Virus record (IMG/VR): IMGVR_UViG_3300017917_002560
Location: 1-64,000 of that record
Length of the DNA: 64,000 nucleotides
DNA from: a virus
Direction: 5' to 3' (one strand)
Shown here piece after piece: positions 1-7,251 of the stretch. How positions within the stretch are numbered: the first letter of the stretch is position 1; each line of letters starts with the position of its first letter. The notes below the pieces were generated by a model that ran no database searches, had not been told where the DNA came from, and saw only the letters and a list, made by a program, of their open reading frames with translations. The translations under genes were made by a program, and so were the position numbers.

Positions 1-79
1 GTACTGTGTTGACAGCAGAAGGGATATATTGACTCTCGTCAATAACTGTGACTTCTACGCCTGGTGATGTTAGGGCCAT
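1..79 (-). CDS. gp18: Tail sheath protein gp18, N-terminal fragment (cut by window edge)
   Basis: Only the first 26 codons lie in the window. The peptide begins MALTSPGVEVTVIDES, the characteristic start of T4-like contractile tail sheath monomers, which polymerise around the tail tube and contract during infection. The start ATG (77-79 on the complement) follows an AAAGGA ribosome-binding site about 7 nt upstream and an exact T4 late octamer TATAAATA further upstream. The gene continues leftwards out of the window. The identification rests on N-terminal similarity alone, but that sequence is highly diagnostic. Confidence 0.85.
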   Translation of the reverse strand, partial: MALTSPGVEVTVIDESQYIPSAVNTV

Positions 80-103
80 AATTGATTCCTTTTCAATTTA
101 AGA

Positions 104-111
104 TATTTATA
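104..111 (-). promoter_or_regulatory. T4-type late promoter of the sheath gene
   Basis: On the minus strand the octamer reads TATAAATA, the exact T4 late promoter element recognised by gp55-directed RNA polymerase. It lies 24 nt upstream of the gp18 ATG and leaves room for the AAAGGA site in the leader. Confidence 0.85.
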
Positions 112-173
112 GCCATTTGCCAAAAACCCAGGTTTACGCCACCCTTTGGCAAAGGCCCAGGGTAAATACCAGT

Positions 174-521
174 ATGAAAAGACCCACTTGTCCAGCTTGC
201 AACCAACGTCCTTGCGCTGTTAACTACTATCGTGACGGTGTTGCACATTACCGGTCGCGGTGTGAAACTTGTGCTAGAAAAAATCGTGGGATCAAACCTC
301 GAGAGCCTAGGTGGAAGGCTGCCGGTTATAAGAAAAAGATGACGTGTGATAGATGCGGGTTTCGTGCTAGATATTCAGCGCAAATTCTAGTGTACCATGT
401 TGACGGGAATCTCAACCACACCGAACACAAAAATTTGCGCTGTATTTGCAGAAACTGCGAAGTAGATGTTGCTAAGGGAGATTTGGTGTGGCGTCCTGGT
501 GATCTTGAACCAGACGCCTAA
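174..521 (+). CDS. Small zinc-binding HNH-like protein
   Basis: A 115-residue basic protein with CxxC pairs at C6/C9, C30/C33 and C58/C61 and a C90-x-C92-x2-C95 cluster, pointing to two zinc-bound modules. The C-terminal part contains a YHVDGN...N...C-x-C-x2-C arrangement typical of HNH-type endonuclease folds in small T4-like phage proteins. I start it at the ATG at 174, because MKRPTCPAC begins directly at the first zinc knuckle; an in-frame TTG at 117 lies inside an inverted repeat and is less likely. Its last 50 bp overlap, tail to tail, the dNMP kinase gene on the other strand. Nuclease activity is an inference; it could be a DNA-binding zinc protein without catalysis. Confidence 0.7.
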   Translation: MKRPTCPACNQRPCAVNYYRDGVAHYRSRCETCARKNRGIKPREPRWKAAGYKKKMTCDRCGFRARYSAQILVYHVDGNLNHTEHKNLRCICRNCEVDVAKGDLVWRPGDLEPDA

Positions 522-1131
522 CTTGCTCGTACAAATGATCCATGGTACTGTTATTGTCTACTACAGCGTCAAATTCAGTGCCAACCCATGAATACTCGCT
601 GGCATGAACTTTGGCTTGTTCTAGGGCTTCCCTGCCAATTGCCCAACCAATCCGTTTTGGACCAGCATTGTAGTTTACAGCATGATTCCACCACTCGGGG
701 TCTGGACCGCGTTGAACACGCACTACTATTCCGCCAGCACGTTTAATAGCGGCTATTTCATTGGGGAACCTACAGTCGCTGATTACAATGTCATCTGTGG
801 TTTTAAGCAGTCTGCTTTCAAGACTTGCTACCCAAATGTCGTCATCGAACCCTTTGCGGCAAACTTCAGTGCCCCAGTACTGTAATACCCAGCGTGGGGT
901 AAGGTGTGGCATGTTCATACGTTTGCTCCACCAAGGATCCACTTGTTCACGCCATTCTCGCGAGCTACGAGTTTTGCCCTCCAACATGTCACGGTCCCAG
1001 CTAAACACCGCAGCCACAGCATCTTTCAAACTGTTGGCAAAACTTTCTCGTCTAAATTGATGTATGTTTACAAGATAATCTGCAATGGTATCTTTGCCTG
1101 CACCAATAAGACCACATACTCCAATGATCAT
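472..1131 (-). CDS. gp1: Deoxynucleoside monophosphate kinase (T4 gene 1 type)
   Basis: A 219-aa P-loop kinase. The Walker A motif GLIGAGKD is at residues 7-14, followed by a DCRFPNE segment near residue 120 typical of the phage dNMP kinase family. The enzyme phosphorylates dNMPs with ATP to supply dNDPs for phage DNA synthesis. The start ATG overlaps the stop of the upstream exonuclease gene (ATGA), so the two are translationally coupled. The stop is TAG, one of few in the window, and the 3' end overlaps the convergent HNH-like gene by 50 bp. Amber readthrough would add about 20 residues. Family assignment is firm; substrate range is not visible. Confidence 0.85.
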   Translation of the reverse strand: MIIGVCGLIGAGKDTIADYLVNIHQFRRESFANSLKDAVAAVFSWDRDMLEGKTRSSREWREQVDPWWSKRMNMPHLTPRWVLQYWGTEVCRKGFDDDIWVASLESRLLKTTDDIVISDCRFPNEIAAIKRAGGIVVRVQRGPDPEWWNHAVNYNAGPKRIGWAIGREALEQAKVHASEYSWVGTEFDAVVDNNSTMDHLYEQVRRLVQDHQDATPNLP

Positions 1132-1643
1132 GCCAATTCCCTTACTTTTAAAAAATCCAAAGTTTCCTGAAGAAGCTTAATTTGCCTACGACAATCTTCT
1201 AATGCGTGGTGACTAGTGGGGGGCTTTTCTAGGCCAGGCCACAAGCCAAACACTGTACGACTGTCACGCACTGCATAGTATTGCCAAGGTATGGGCTTGT
1301 TATAGCTCTTGTATGCATGCTCAAGAATGTTCATATCGTATGTAGGACCTTGAGCCCACACACGTTTGGAGTGCCAAATTAACTTACCAAGTTCGTCTAG
1401 GGCTTGGTCCAAGGGAATACGACCTTCCTCGGCAAAGGCCTCTTCCCTGGCATGTGGGGGCTGGCTTGCCCACCAGGCCAATGTGCCCTCTTCGATGCGA
1501 CGATTCTCTTGGCTTTCAAGTGTGACTCGAGCATAATAGAATTTGTCTTTGTAATAACCCTTGCCCAAGGGATCAAAGCCTTGTGCGGCAATGGTTAAAA
1601 TTGTGGTGTCCGGGCCGGTGGCCAGACCTTCCAGATCAATCAT
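1128..1643 (-). CDS. 3'-5' exonuclease, DexA-like (DEDDh)
   Basis: A 171-aa DnaQ-fold exonuclease. Exo I is the MIDLEG segment (DxE) at the very start, Exo II lies near TYDMNIL (about residue 105), and Exo III has H and D in SHHALEDC. The TLAWWASQP segment matches the 'WW..Q' region of T4 exonuclease A and related Rv2179c-like nucleases. It probably degrades host DNA or trims 3' ends. The ATG at 1643 sits almost on the catalytic DxE and 16 nt from AGGAG, so the true start may be a few codons upstream at a non-ATG codon (see findings). It is the first gene of a two-gene unit with the dNMP kinase (4-nt overlap), behind an extended -10 promoter. Confidence 0.8.
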   Translation of the reverse strand: MIDLEGLATGPDTTILTIAAQGFDPLGKGYYKDKFYYARVTLESQENRRIEEGTLAWWASQPPHAREEAFAEEGRIPLDQALDELGKLIWHSKRVWAQGPTYDMNILEHAYKSYNKPIPWQYYAVRDSRTVFGLWPGLEKPPTSHHALEDCRRQIKLLQETLDFLKVRELA

Positions 1644-1683
1644 TAAGTCGATTTTAATTCTCCTGCTACATTAGCAATGTTTA

Positions 1684-1692
1684 ATTATAGCA
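1684..1692 (-). promoter_or_regulatory. Extended -10 sigma70 promoter for exonuclease/dNMP kinase
   Basis: The minus strand reads TGCTATAAT, an extended -10 (TGn plus TATAAT), 40 nt upstream of the exonuclease ATG. No good -35 is present 16-18 nt further up, only a T-run, which extended -10 promoters can tolerate. It suggests early or middle expression of the two nucleotide-metabolism genes. Confidence 0.55.
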
Positions 1693-1719
1693 GAATATTT
1701 AAAAAAAGTCTAAGGTGAG

Positions 1720-2490
1720 TTAACCAATAACCCAGGTAATGGGTTGGCTTCCGTCTACGTAGTTTTTGAGTTGATCTTCTAGAGCTACCATGGCTTCTTT
1801 GGCTTCGGCTTTCATTGCGGCACCATTGAGAGAGCCACCGCCTTGTGGACCAGCAATTGTAGCAAACTTTTCACGTGCTTCGCCTATGATCATTTTGCAG
1901 TTGGCAACCATGTAGTCCTTGATCCACTGCTGAATTTGATAGTCACTCAACAAGTTAAATTCTGGCTTAAGGTTATATGTCCAAATTAACACAGCTTCAC
2001 CTGTGTTTTTAGGGTCGCGCATGAGCTGTAGTTTTTTGGTTACTGGATTGTAAGTATAGTTGAAGTATGCACCAAACATACGTCCGGCTAGTTCTACATA
2101 TTGGCTATAGAAGTCGTATGTAGCAAGTCCACCAGCTACGTTGAAGTTCATCAAATATACGTTGACACTGGCTTGTGCAAATGGGTCAAAGTTTGATGCA
2201 AACGGACCTGTGGCATCACCAAACGTTCTGCGGAAACACTGGCGCACCGAAATAACTTCTTGTGGCAGTGTGTAGATATTTTGATCCTTGACTAGATCAA
2301 AGAAGCTGTAGCTTTCTTCGTAAGCATTTTGCGCACGTTGGCGATAAGTTCCAATGGTTTTTTGATACGCAGATTCGTAGTGTGCAGGGTCCAGTTCAAG
2401 ATCAATGATCTGGTCGCCCAGTTGTAACTTGACGTAATCTATTAGATTTTGCTTGAGTTGACTCAGTGTATCTTGTTGCTGTTCTGCCAT
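1720..2490 (-). CDS. gp13: Neck protein gp13
   Basis: A 256-aa protein resembling T4-like gp13, the head-to-tail connector ring that joins the portal to the tail with gp14. It has the N-terminal helix pattern (LIDYVKLQLG...IDLELDPAHYESAYQKTIGTY), a YTLPQEVISV strand, and a C-terminal helical part ending in a YVDGSQPITWVIG tail. I start at MAEQQQDT (2490), preceded by GGAGA, rather than the ATG 33 nt upstream that lies between promoter and SD. A late octamer precedes it. T4 gp13 is 309 aa. It lies opposite and about 1.5 kb from its partner gp14. Confidence 0.75.
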   Translation of the reverse strand: MAEQQQDTLSQLKQNLIDYVKLQLGDQIIDLELDPAHYESAYQKTIGTYRQRAQNAYEESYSFFDLVKDQNIYTLPQEVISVRQCFRRTFGDATGPFASNFDPFAQASVNVYLMNFNVAGGLATYDFYSQYVELAGRMFGAYFNYTYNPVTKKLQLMRDPKNTGEAVLIWTYNLKPEFNLLSDYQIQQWIKDYMVANCKMIIGEAREKFATIAGPQGGGSLNGAAMKAEAKEAMVALEDQLKNYVDGSQPITWVIG

Positions 2491-2506
2491 GGGAATCTCC
2501 GTGTTG

Positions 2507-2514
2507 TATTTATT
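2507..2514 (-). promoter_or_regulatory. Late promoter of gp13
   Basis: The minus strand reads AATAAATA followed by C, a one-base variant of the T4 late octamer, 16 nt before the gp13 ATG with a GGAGA site between. Confidence 0.65.
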
Positions 2515-2535
2515 TCCGCCCATGGCAGAACATCT

Positions 2536-3702
2536 TTACCAACTACGCAAGATAACAATGTTCTCAGTACCACGCCCGTTAAATGCTGTTTCGGTTGTTT
2601 TAAGTTCTTTAAACACCTTGCGGGCCGCTGGTTTACCAACTGTGGTTATTTGTTTAAGTGTATCTGCTGGCTTGCGCAAAGTCTTTTGCAGTGTTTCCAC
2701 GGTACTAAACCCAATTACGGCGTTGTTCTTCACAGTAAACACCTTGGCGTATTCGTCAGCAACAATGTGAATAAGTTTGCGCTTTTTAGTGTCGTACAAC
2801 CATGCTTCGCTCTTGTCTACTAGTTCCTTGGGATGCAAACTAGTCAACTTGAGTTCATCAAATTTTGCACAATACTTGAACTTGACTGTACGTTTTTCTG
2901 GGCTTACTGGCTTAACCTTGCGTGGCTTGCGTTCTACTTTCTTGATTTGAACATACGCACCGCAATCGTTGATCACAGTTTCACAGAATTTAACAATGTT
3001 ACGCATTTGAATTTTGTTAAAGTTTGAGTACCCTTCAACAAGATCAGCATCTTTGCCGCTAACAACTTCTTCGTACTCGGCCAAACGTTTTTTCCAAATA
3101 TCGGCAATTTGATTGACCATTTGTGGTGCCACATTCATGCCGCGAATTGTAGCAATGGGTTTGATGCTAGCTGACATTTTGGCACCATCAGCAATGAAAT
3201 CATCAAACATGCCTTCGAGTTCGCCAGCGCATTCTGACACTTTTTCACGCAGTCGATCTTGAATAGTCAGTTTGGCTACCGTGGTTTCTTCTTCGGACGT
3301 TTCAGCTTTTTCCTCTTCTTTGACCTCTAGCATTTCAGCAATCATACTTTCAAGCTTGGCTTGTTCGGATGCCAGCAATTCTAATCCCACAAGATTCATA
3401 CGGCACACCCATGCTGGTGTCAATCGAATTTGACTATCGGGAATTCTACGAATCTTTTTAGCGTCCTTGCTTCGCTGTTTTACTTCAAGCCAATGCACAA
3501 TCATGTCCTTGGCATCCTTTTTGCCATAGTGGTAATTGTACCAACTAAAAGCACTGCTCATTGCACTGATGCGATTCTCAGTGGGTTGGACTTTCCACTC
3601 AGGCTCGCCGCCAGTGTACTTGGTTTCATGTGATTTTGGATTGAGCAGTTTGACGCCAGTTGAACTGGTTGCAGAAAGAGTTTTTGAAGCAGTACGTGCC
3701 AT
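2536..3702 (-). CDS. Unknown 388-aa protein under a consensus early promoter
   Basis: I do not recognise the function. The protein has a Ser/Thr-rich N-terminus, a conserved-looking block around residues 40-100 (WKVQPTENRISAMSSAFSWYNYHYG), a charged Glu/Lys coiled-coil stretch near residues 110-150, and a very basic segment around 255-275 (KKVERKPRKVKPVSPEKRT). The start MARTASK at 3702 is chosen because AGGAC stands 7 nt before it; a longer frame begins 21 nt upstream without an SD. A perfect sigma70 promoter stands just upstream, so it is probably expressed immediately on infection although it lies between the late genes gp13 and gp14. A takeover or DNA-binding role is possible but unproven. 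Confidence 0.7.
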   Translation of the reverse strand: MARTASKTLSATSSTGVKLLNPKSHETKYTGGEPEWKVQPTENRISAMSSAFSWYNYHYGKKDAKDMIVHWLEVKQRSKDAKKIRRIPDSQIRLTPAWVCRMNLVGLELLASEQAKLESMIAEMLEVKEEEKAETSEEETTVAKLTIQDRLREKVSECAGELEGMFDDFIADGAKMSASIKPIATIRGMNVAPQMVNQIADIWKKRLAEYEEVVSGKDADLVEGYSNFNKIQMRNIVKFCETVINDCGAYVQIKKVERKPRKVKPVSPEKRTVKFKYCAKFDELKLTSLHPKELVDKSEAWLYDTKKRKLIHIVADEYAKVFTVKNNAVIGFSTVETLQKTLRKPADTLKQITTVGKPAARKVFKELKTTETAFNGRGTENIVILRSW

Positions 3703-3731
3703 GGTTTGTCCTATCTTTAGCAATACCTATA

Positions 3732-3760
3732 ATTATACAACATTTTGGATTCTGTGTCAA
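3732..3760 (-). promoter_or_regulatory. Consensus sigma70 promoter (TTGACA-17-TATAAT)
   Basis: On the minus strand TTGACA (3755-3760) and TATAAT (3732-3737) are separated by exactly 17 nt. It drives the 388-aa unknown gene. The TGA inside TTGACA is the stop codon of the upstream 84-aa gene. Confidence 0.88.
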
Positions 3761-4011
3761 CCGTACAACAACCGGGCAAAAGTTAGGTGTTTTTCCAGGT
3801 TGACCAATAAATCTTCGCACTCTTGTTTGATCTTTTGGTACTTTACTGTTTCTCGCTTGATGCGCCTACATTCCACGCTTTCTTGGTCCAATCGATTGAG
3901 TGCTGTGTCTAGGGTATGTAGCATCGTGATCAAATCACGTTGAGCTTGCTTGTTTTTGATCGTGCGAATTTGATTATAAACAACGTCAATTCGGTCAAAA
4001 ATTTCTTGCAT
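3757..4011 (-). CDS. Small helical hypothetical protein (84 aa)
   Basis: An 84-residue, charged, almost wholly helical protein (heptad-like Leu/Ile spacing through residues 5-70, few Gly or Pro), probably a short coiled coil. An AGGTAAA ribosome-binding site precedes the ATG. It has no recognisable family. Its TGA stop forms part of the -35 box of the next gene's promoter, so the two genes are packed but separately transcribed. It lies back to back with gp14, whose late promoter is only 40 nt from its start. Confidence 0.6.
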   Translation of the reverse strand: MQEIFDRIDVVYNQIRTIKNKQAQRDLITMLHTLDTALNRLDQESVECRRIKRETVKYQKIKQECEDLLVNLEKHLTFARLLYG

Positions 4012-4051
4012 ACTGTATTTTACCTGGTCTAGCTTTTCTGGTCAATCTCAC

Positions 4052-4059
4052 AATAAATA
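4052..4059 (+). promoter_or_regulatory. Late promoter of gp14/gp15
   Basis: AATAAATA followed by C, only 7 nt from the gp14 ATG. There is no SD between, so the transcript should begin within a few bases of the start codon. Confidence 0.7.
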
Positions 4060-4066
4060 CAACACT

Positions 4067-5425
4067 ATGCCAAGATTAAGCTTATACCGCCCCAACCGAA
4101 CTAAAGATTACCAATTTTTGGATCGTACTATCAGTGAAATGTACACTGTAGGCGGCTTGGATATTTACATTCACAAATACATGGGCCCACAAACTGGTGG
4201 GGAAGATTCGGCTTTCTCAGGCAATGCTGATGCCACCCAGCCAGTGTACGACGAGTTAAATCCGTTGAATATCCAGGACTTGTTGTTACTAGAAAACCGA
4301 GACAGAGTATATGCACCCGATGTTTATGTACTACGTGGTGTGTACCGTGCCCAGGACGTTGATTTTGACTTGAGTCAGTTTGGGTTGTTTTTGAACAATG
4401 ATACATTGTTTATTACTGTACATTACAATGACATGATTGACACAATTGGTCGCAAACTCATGAGTGGCGACGTAATTGAAATTCCCAACTTAAAGGATTA
4501 CAATCCGTTAAACACTGCACTGCCGTTGCCACTGCCCCGATACTATGTTATTCAAGATGCGGCGTTTGCATCCGAGGGCTTTAGCCAAACTTGGCAACCA
4601 CACTTGTGGAGAATAAAAGCTACCCCAATGGCCGATGCGCAAGAATACAACAGTATTACCAACAAGCCGTTTGTTACAGAATATATTTGGGACCCAAGTG
4701 ATTTTTATCCGCAAGGTGCTATTGTTAACTACGGCGATGTGTACTATCAAGCACAGCGCAACGTACCAGCCGACACTGAAATTACAAACACAACATATTG
4801 GTTAGAATATACACCGCCCACAATCAGTGAAAGTCAAGGCACACGTGCCAAGGATCAAGAAATCAACGATGCTATCCTTACACAAGCCGAAGTTGAAGTT
4901 CCGCTCAGTGGCTACGACAACACCAAATTCTACATATTGCCTACCCAAGACGGCGAACCTGCCAACCCTGATGGTCTTACTGCCGACAACTCTAATACTA
5001 CCGTGGACACCACAGAAGGCGGCATGGGTGTTACTCCCAAGGCCGAAGGTTACACACTGGGCTACTTAACTGGCGACGGTGTTGCGCCTAATGGATTACC
5101 AGTTACCCCTGGCGTGGCATTCCCGCCAAACCCTGTGGCCGGCGACTACGCATTGCGGTTGGATTACAAACCAAATCGTTTGTTCCGCTACGACGGGCGT
5201 CGTTGGGTCAAGATTGAAGATCGTGTGAGAACTAACCTAACCAATGGTCCTACAAACGAAACTTTACGCTCAGGCTTTGTAAACAATACATACACTGTGC
5301 CCACAACAGACATGGGCAACATACCAAGTCGTCAGAGTCTAAGTGAAATTTTGAGACCCCGAGCAGACAATGGTGATGATGGTGGCAATTTGCCGCCCAA
5401 CCCAAGACCGCCAGGAGTAAAGTAA
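4067..5425 (+). CDS. gp14: Neck protein gp14, long form
   Basis: The first 200 residues match T4-like gp14 (SLYRPNRTKDYQFLDRTI, MYTVGGLDIYIHKYMG, then the LLLENRDR block), the neck protein that joins the filled head to the tail. At 452 aa it is far longer than the 256 aa of T4. The extra C-terminal part contains a YPQGAIVNYGDVYYQAQ segment like a small carbohydrate-binding (CBM5/12-type) module near residue 210 and a second module NPVAGDYALRLDYKPNRLFR near 360, as also seen in cyanophage gp14 proteins. It ends in a Pro/Gly-rich tail. The gp15 start follows its stop with no gap. Confidence 0.85.
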   Translation: MPRLSLYRPNRTKDYQFLDRTISEMYTVGGLDIYIHKYMGPQTGGEDSAFSGNADATQPVYDELNPLNIQDLLLLENRDRVYAPDVYVLRGVYRAQDVDFDLSQFGLFLNNDTLFITVHYNDMIDTIGRKLMSGDVIEIPNLKDYNPLNTALPLPLPRYYVIQDAAFASEGFSQTWQPHLWRIKATPMADAQEYNSITNKPFVTEYIWDPSDFYPQGAIVNYGDVYYQAQRNVPADTEITNTTYWLEYTPPTISESQGTRAKDQEINDAILTQAEVEVPLSGYDNTKFYILPTQDGEPANPDGLTADNSNTTVDTTEGGMGVTPKAEGYTLGYLTGDGVAPNGLPVTPGVAFPPNPVAGDYALRLDYKPNRLFRYDGRRWVKIEDRVRTNLTNGPTNETLRSGFVNNTYTVPTTDMGNIPSRQSLSEILRPRADNGDDGGNLPPNPRPPGVK

Positions 5426-6823
5426 ATGGCTCAAAGTTTTTTTTATGACGAACAAATACGCAGATTCCTGCTACAGTTTGCTAGAATTTTCAGTGGTTTC
5501 CAAGTAGAATATGGACGCCAAGAAAACAGCGATGCCGCGGCATTGCTACGTGTGCCGGTTCGTTATGGTGATGCTAGCCGTAATGCGCAAACCATTATTC
5601 AAGAAAACTCAGCCAGCAGTTTGCCATCAACACCACTGATGACATTTTATATTGCAGCCTTGGACTACGATCGACCACGCATGCAAGAACCGTATTTTGT
5701 TAGTAAAGTTAATGTACGTCAACGCACTTATGATACTGCAACTGAAACATACGAAACCAGTCAAGGCAATGCATTTACTGTGGAACGTTTGATGCCTGTT
5801 CCTTATAAGATGACCATTAACTTGGACATTTGGACGTCAAACACCAATCAAAAGTTCCAACTAATTGAACAAATTGTTACATTGTTTAATCCAGCACTGG
5901 AAATACAAAGCACAGACAACTACATTGACTGGACCAGTTTGACAGTGTGCGAACTCGAAAGTATCAACTACAGTTCAAGAACTATCCCCATGGGCACAGA
6001 AAACCCTATAGACATTTGTACCATGCGGTTCAATGTACCAATTTGGATTTCAAGCCCGGCCAAGGTCAAGAAGCTTGGTGTGGTTGAGCGTATTATTTTT
6101 GGTGTGTTTAACTCTTCTGGCGACGCCAACGAAGCACTCACAAACAATGATTTGTTGTTGGGCACACGACAGTTGATTACTCCTTACAATTATAAAATTG
6201 TATTAATTGGAAATAAAATTCAAGTGCTTCAAGAAGTTAGTATTGTTGACAACGACCCCACTGACTTGGCACCTGAACAACTTGATCCCAACAGCAACTT
6301 GATGTGGCCGGCAGTGATTAATCTATACGGAGTATTACGCCCGGGCGTTAGTCAAATTAGACTTGATCAGCCCGATGGCACTGAGATTATTGGTACTATT
6401 GTTATTGATCCCAACGATGATAGATTCTTATTGTTTGACGTGGACGTAGATACTGTTCCACGCAACACATTAGAGCCTGTTAATGCAGTAATAAATCCAC
6501 TGCTGAGTGGACCTGGCAGCGGATTACCGGCTGCACAAGAAGGTCAACGTTATTTGTTGACTGAAAGTACTGGTGATGACAGCAACGTTGGCCCAGCTAT
6601 TGCATGGCTTGGTACTAACGGACGCCCACTTATTGCAAATGCCAACGATATTATTGAGTATCGCGGAGGCTTTTGGAGAGTAGAATTCCCGGCCAATCAG
6701 CAAGGTGGCGGCCAATATGTCACAAACATCACCACAGGTGTGCAATATCTTTGGACTGGCGAATACTGGACCAAGAGCTATCAAGGTGTGTACTTGGGAG
6801 GACAATGGAGTCTGGTGTTGTAA
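5426..6823 (+). CDS. gp15: Proximal tail sheath stabiliser gp15
   Basis: A 465-aa homologue of T4 gp15 (272 aa), which caps the sheath and tube at the head-proximal end. The N-terminus MAQSFFYDEQIRRFLLQFARIF and the repeated 'YKMTINLDIWTSN..QKFQLIEQI' block are typical. The region after residue 240 is an added domain rich in beta structure, ending in a WLGTNGRPLI...WTGEYWTK module, an extension known from cyanophage gp15. Its ATG directly follows the TAA of gp14, so the two are cotranscribed and coupled. Confidence 0.85.
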   Translation: MAQSFFYDEQIRRFLLQFARIFSGFQVEYGRQENSDAAALLRVPVRYGDASRNAQTIIQENSASSLPSTPLMTFYIAALDYDRPRMQEPYFVSKVNVRQRTYDTATETYETSQGNAFTVERLMPVPYKMTINLDIWTSNTNQKFQLIEQIVTLFNPALEIQSTDNYIDWTSLTVCELESINYSSRTIPMGTENPIDICTMRFNVPIWISSPAKVKKLGVVERIIFGVFNSSGDANEALTNNDLLLGTRQLITPYNYKIVLIGNKIQVLQEVSIVDNDPTDLAPEQLDPNSNLMWPAVINLYGVLRPGVSQIRLDQPDGTEIIGTIVIDPNDDRFLLFDVDVDTVPRNTLEPVNAVINPLLSGPGSGLPAAQEGQRYLLTESTGDDSNVGPAIAWLGTNGRPLIANANDIIEYRGGFWRVEFPANQQGGGQYVTNITTGVQYLWTGEYWTKSYQGVYLGGQWSLVL

Positions 6824-7251
6824 AAGCAGTTGGGGTTTGGTTTAGAGCCAACTCAACTGGCAGATACCTTTACTTGCTGAGAAACGACCAGCGTCATCCC
6901 GGCGCTTGGGGGCTGCCTGGTGGCAAAGTTGAAACTGGCGAAACACTGCTGGGCGGCATGGAACGCGAATGTGTCGAAGAGCTGGGGCAATTTCCCACTT
7001 ATCAACAATTACTACCACTAGAAAAATTTACTTCTGCTGACGGGCAGTTTGAATACAACACCTGGGTGTGTGTTGTAGAAGAAGAATTTCAACCTATATT
7101 AAATCACGAACACTTGGGGTACGCCTGGATTGACTATGGTCACTGGCCTCGTCCCATGCATCCTGGGCTTTGGAGTACTGTTAATATTGAAGCAGTACAA
7201 AGCAAGATTGAAACAGTTGAGTCCAATCTTGCTCGTACCAAACGCAATTAA
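6805..7251 (+). CDS. Nudix hydrolase
   Basis: A 148-aa Nudix protein. The Nudix box (G-x5-E-x7-R-E-U-x-E-E-x-G) is intact in GGKVETGETLLGGMERECVE followed by ELG, at about residues 36-58. Enzymes of this fold hydrolyse nucleoside diphosphates linked to another moiety; in T4-like phages they act on nucleotides, NAD-type cofactors or ADP-ribose, and the substrate here is unknown. I use the ATG at 6805, preceded by GGGAGG and overlapping the end of gp15 by 19 nt; a longer frame upstream lies wholly within gp15. Its stop overlaps that of the convergent virion protein gene. Confidence 0.85.
   Translation: MESGVVKAVGVWFRANSTGRYLYLLRNDQRHPGAWGLPGGKVETGETLLGGMERECVEELGQFPTYQQLLPLEKFTSADGQFEYNTWVCVVEEEFQPILNHEHLGYAWIDYGHWPRPMHPGLWSTVNIEAVQSKIETVESNLARTKRN

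Noticed and set aside
117-521. Longer start (TTG at 117) for the HNH-like gene
   Set aside because: The extra 19 residues fall in the inverted repeats and the ATG at 174 starts directly at the zinc knuckle.
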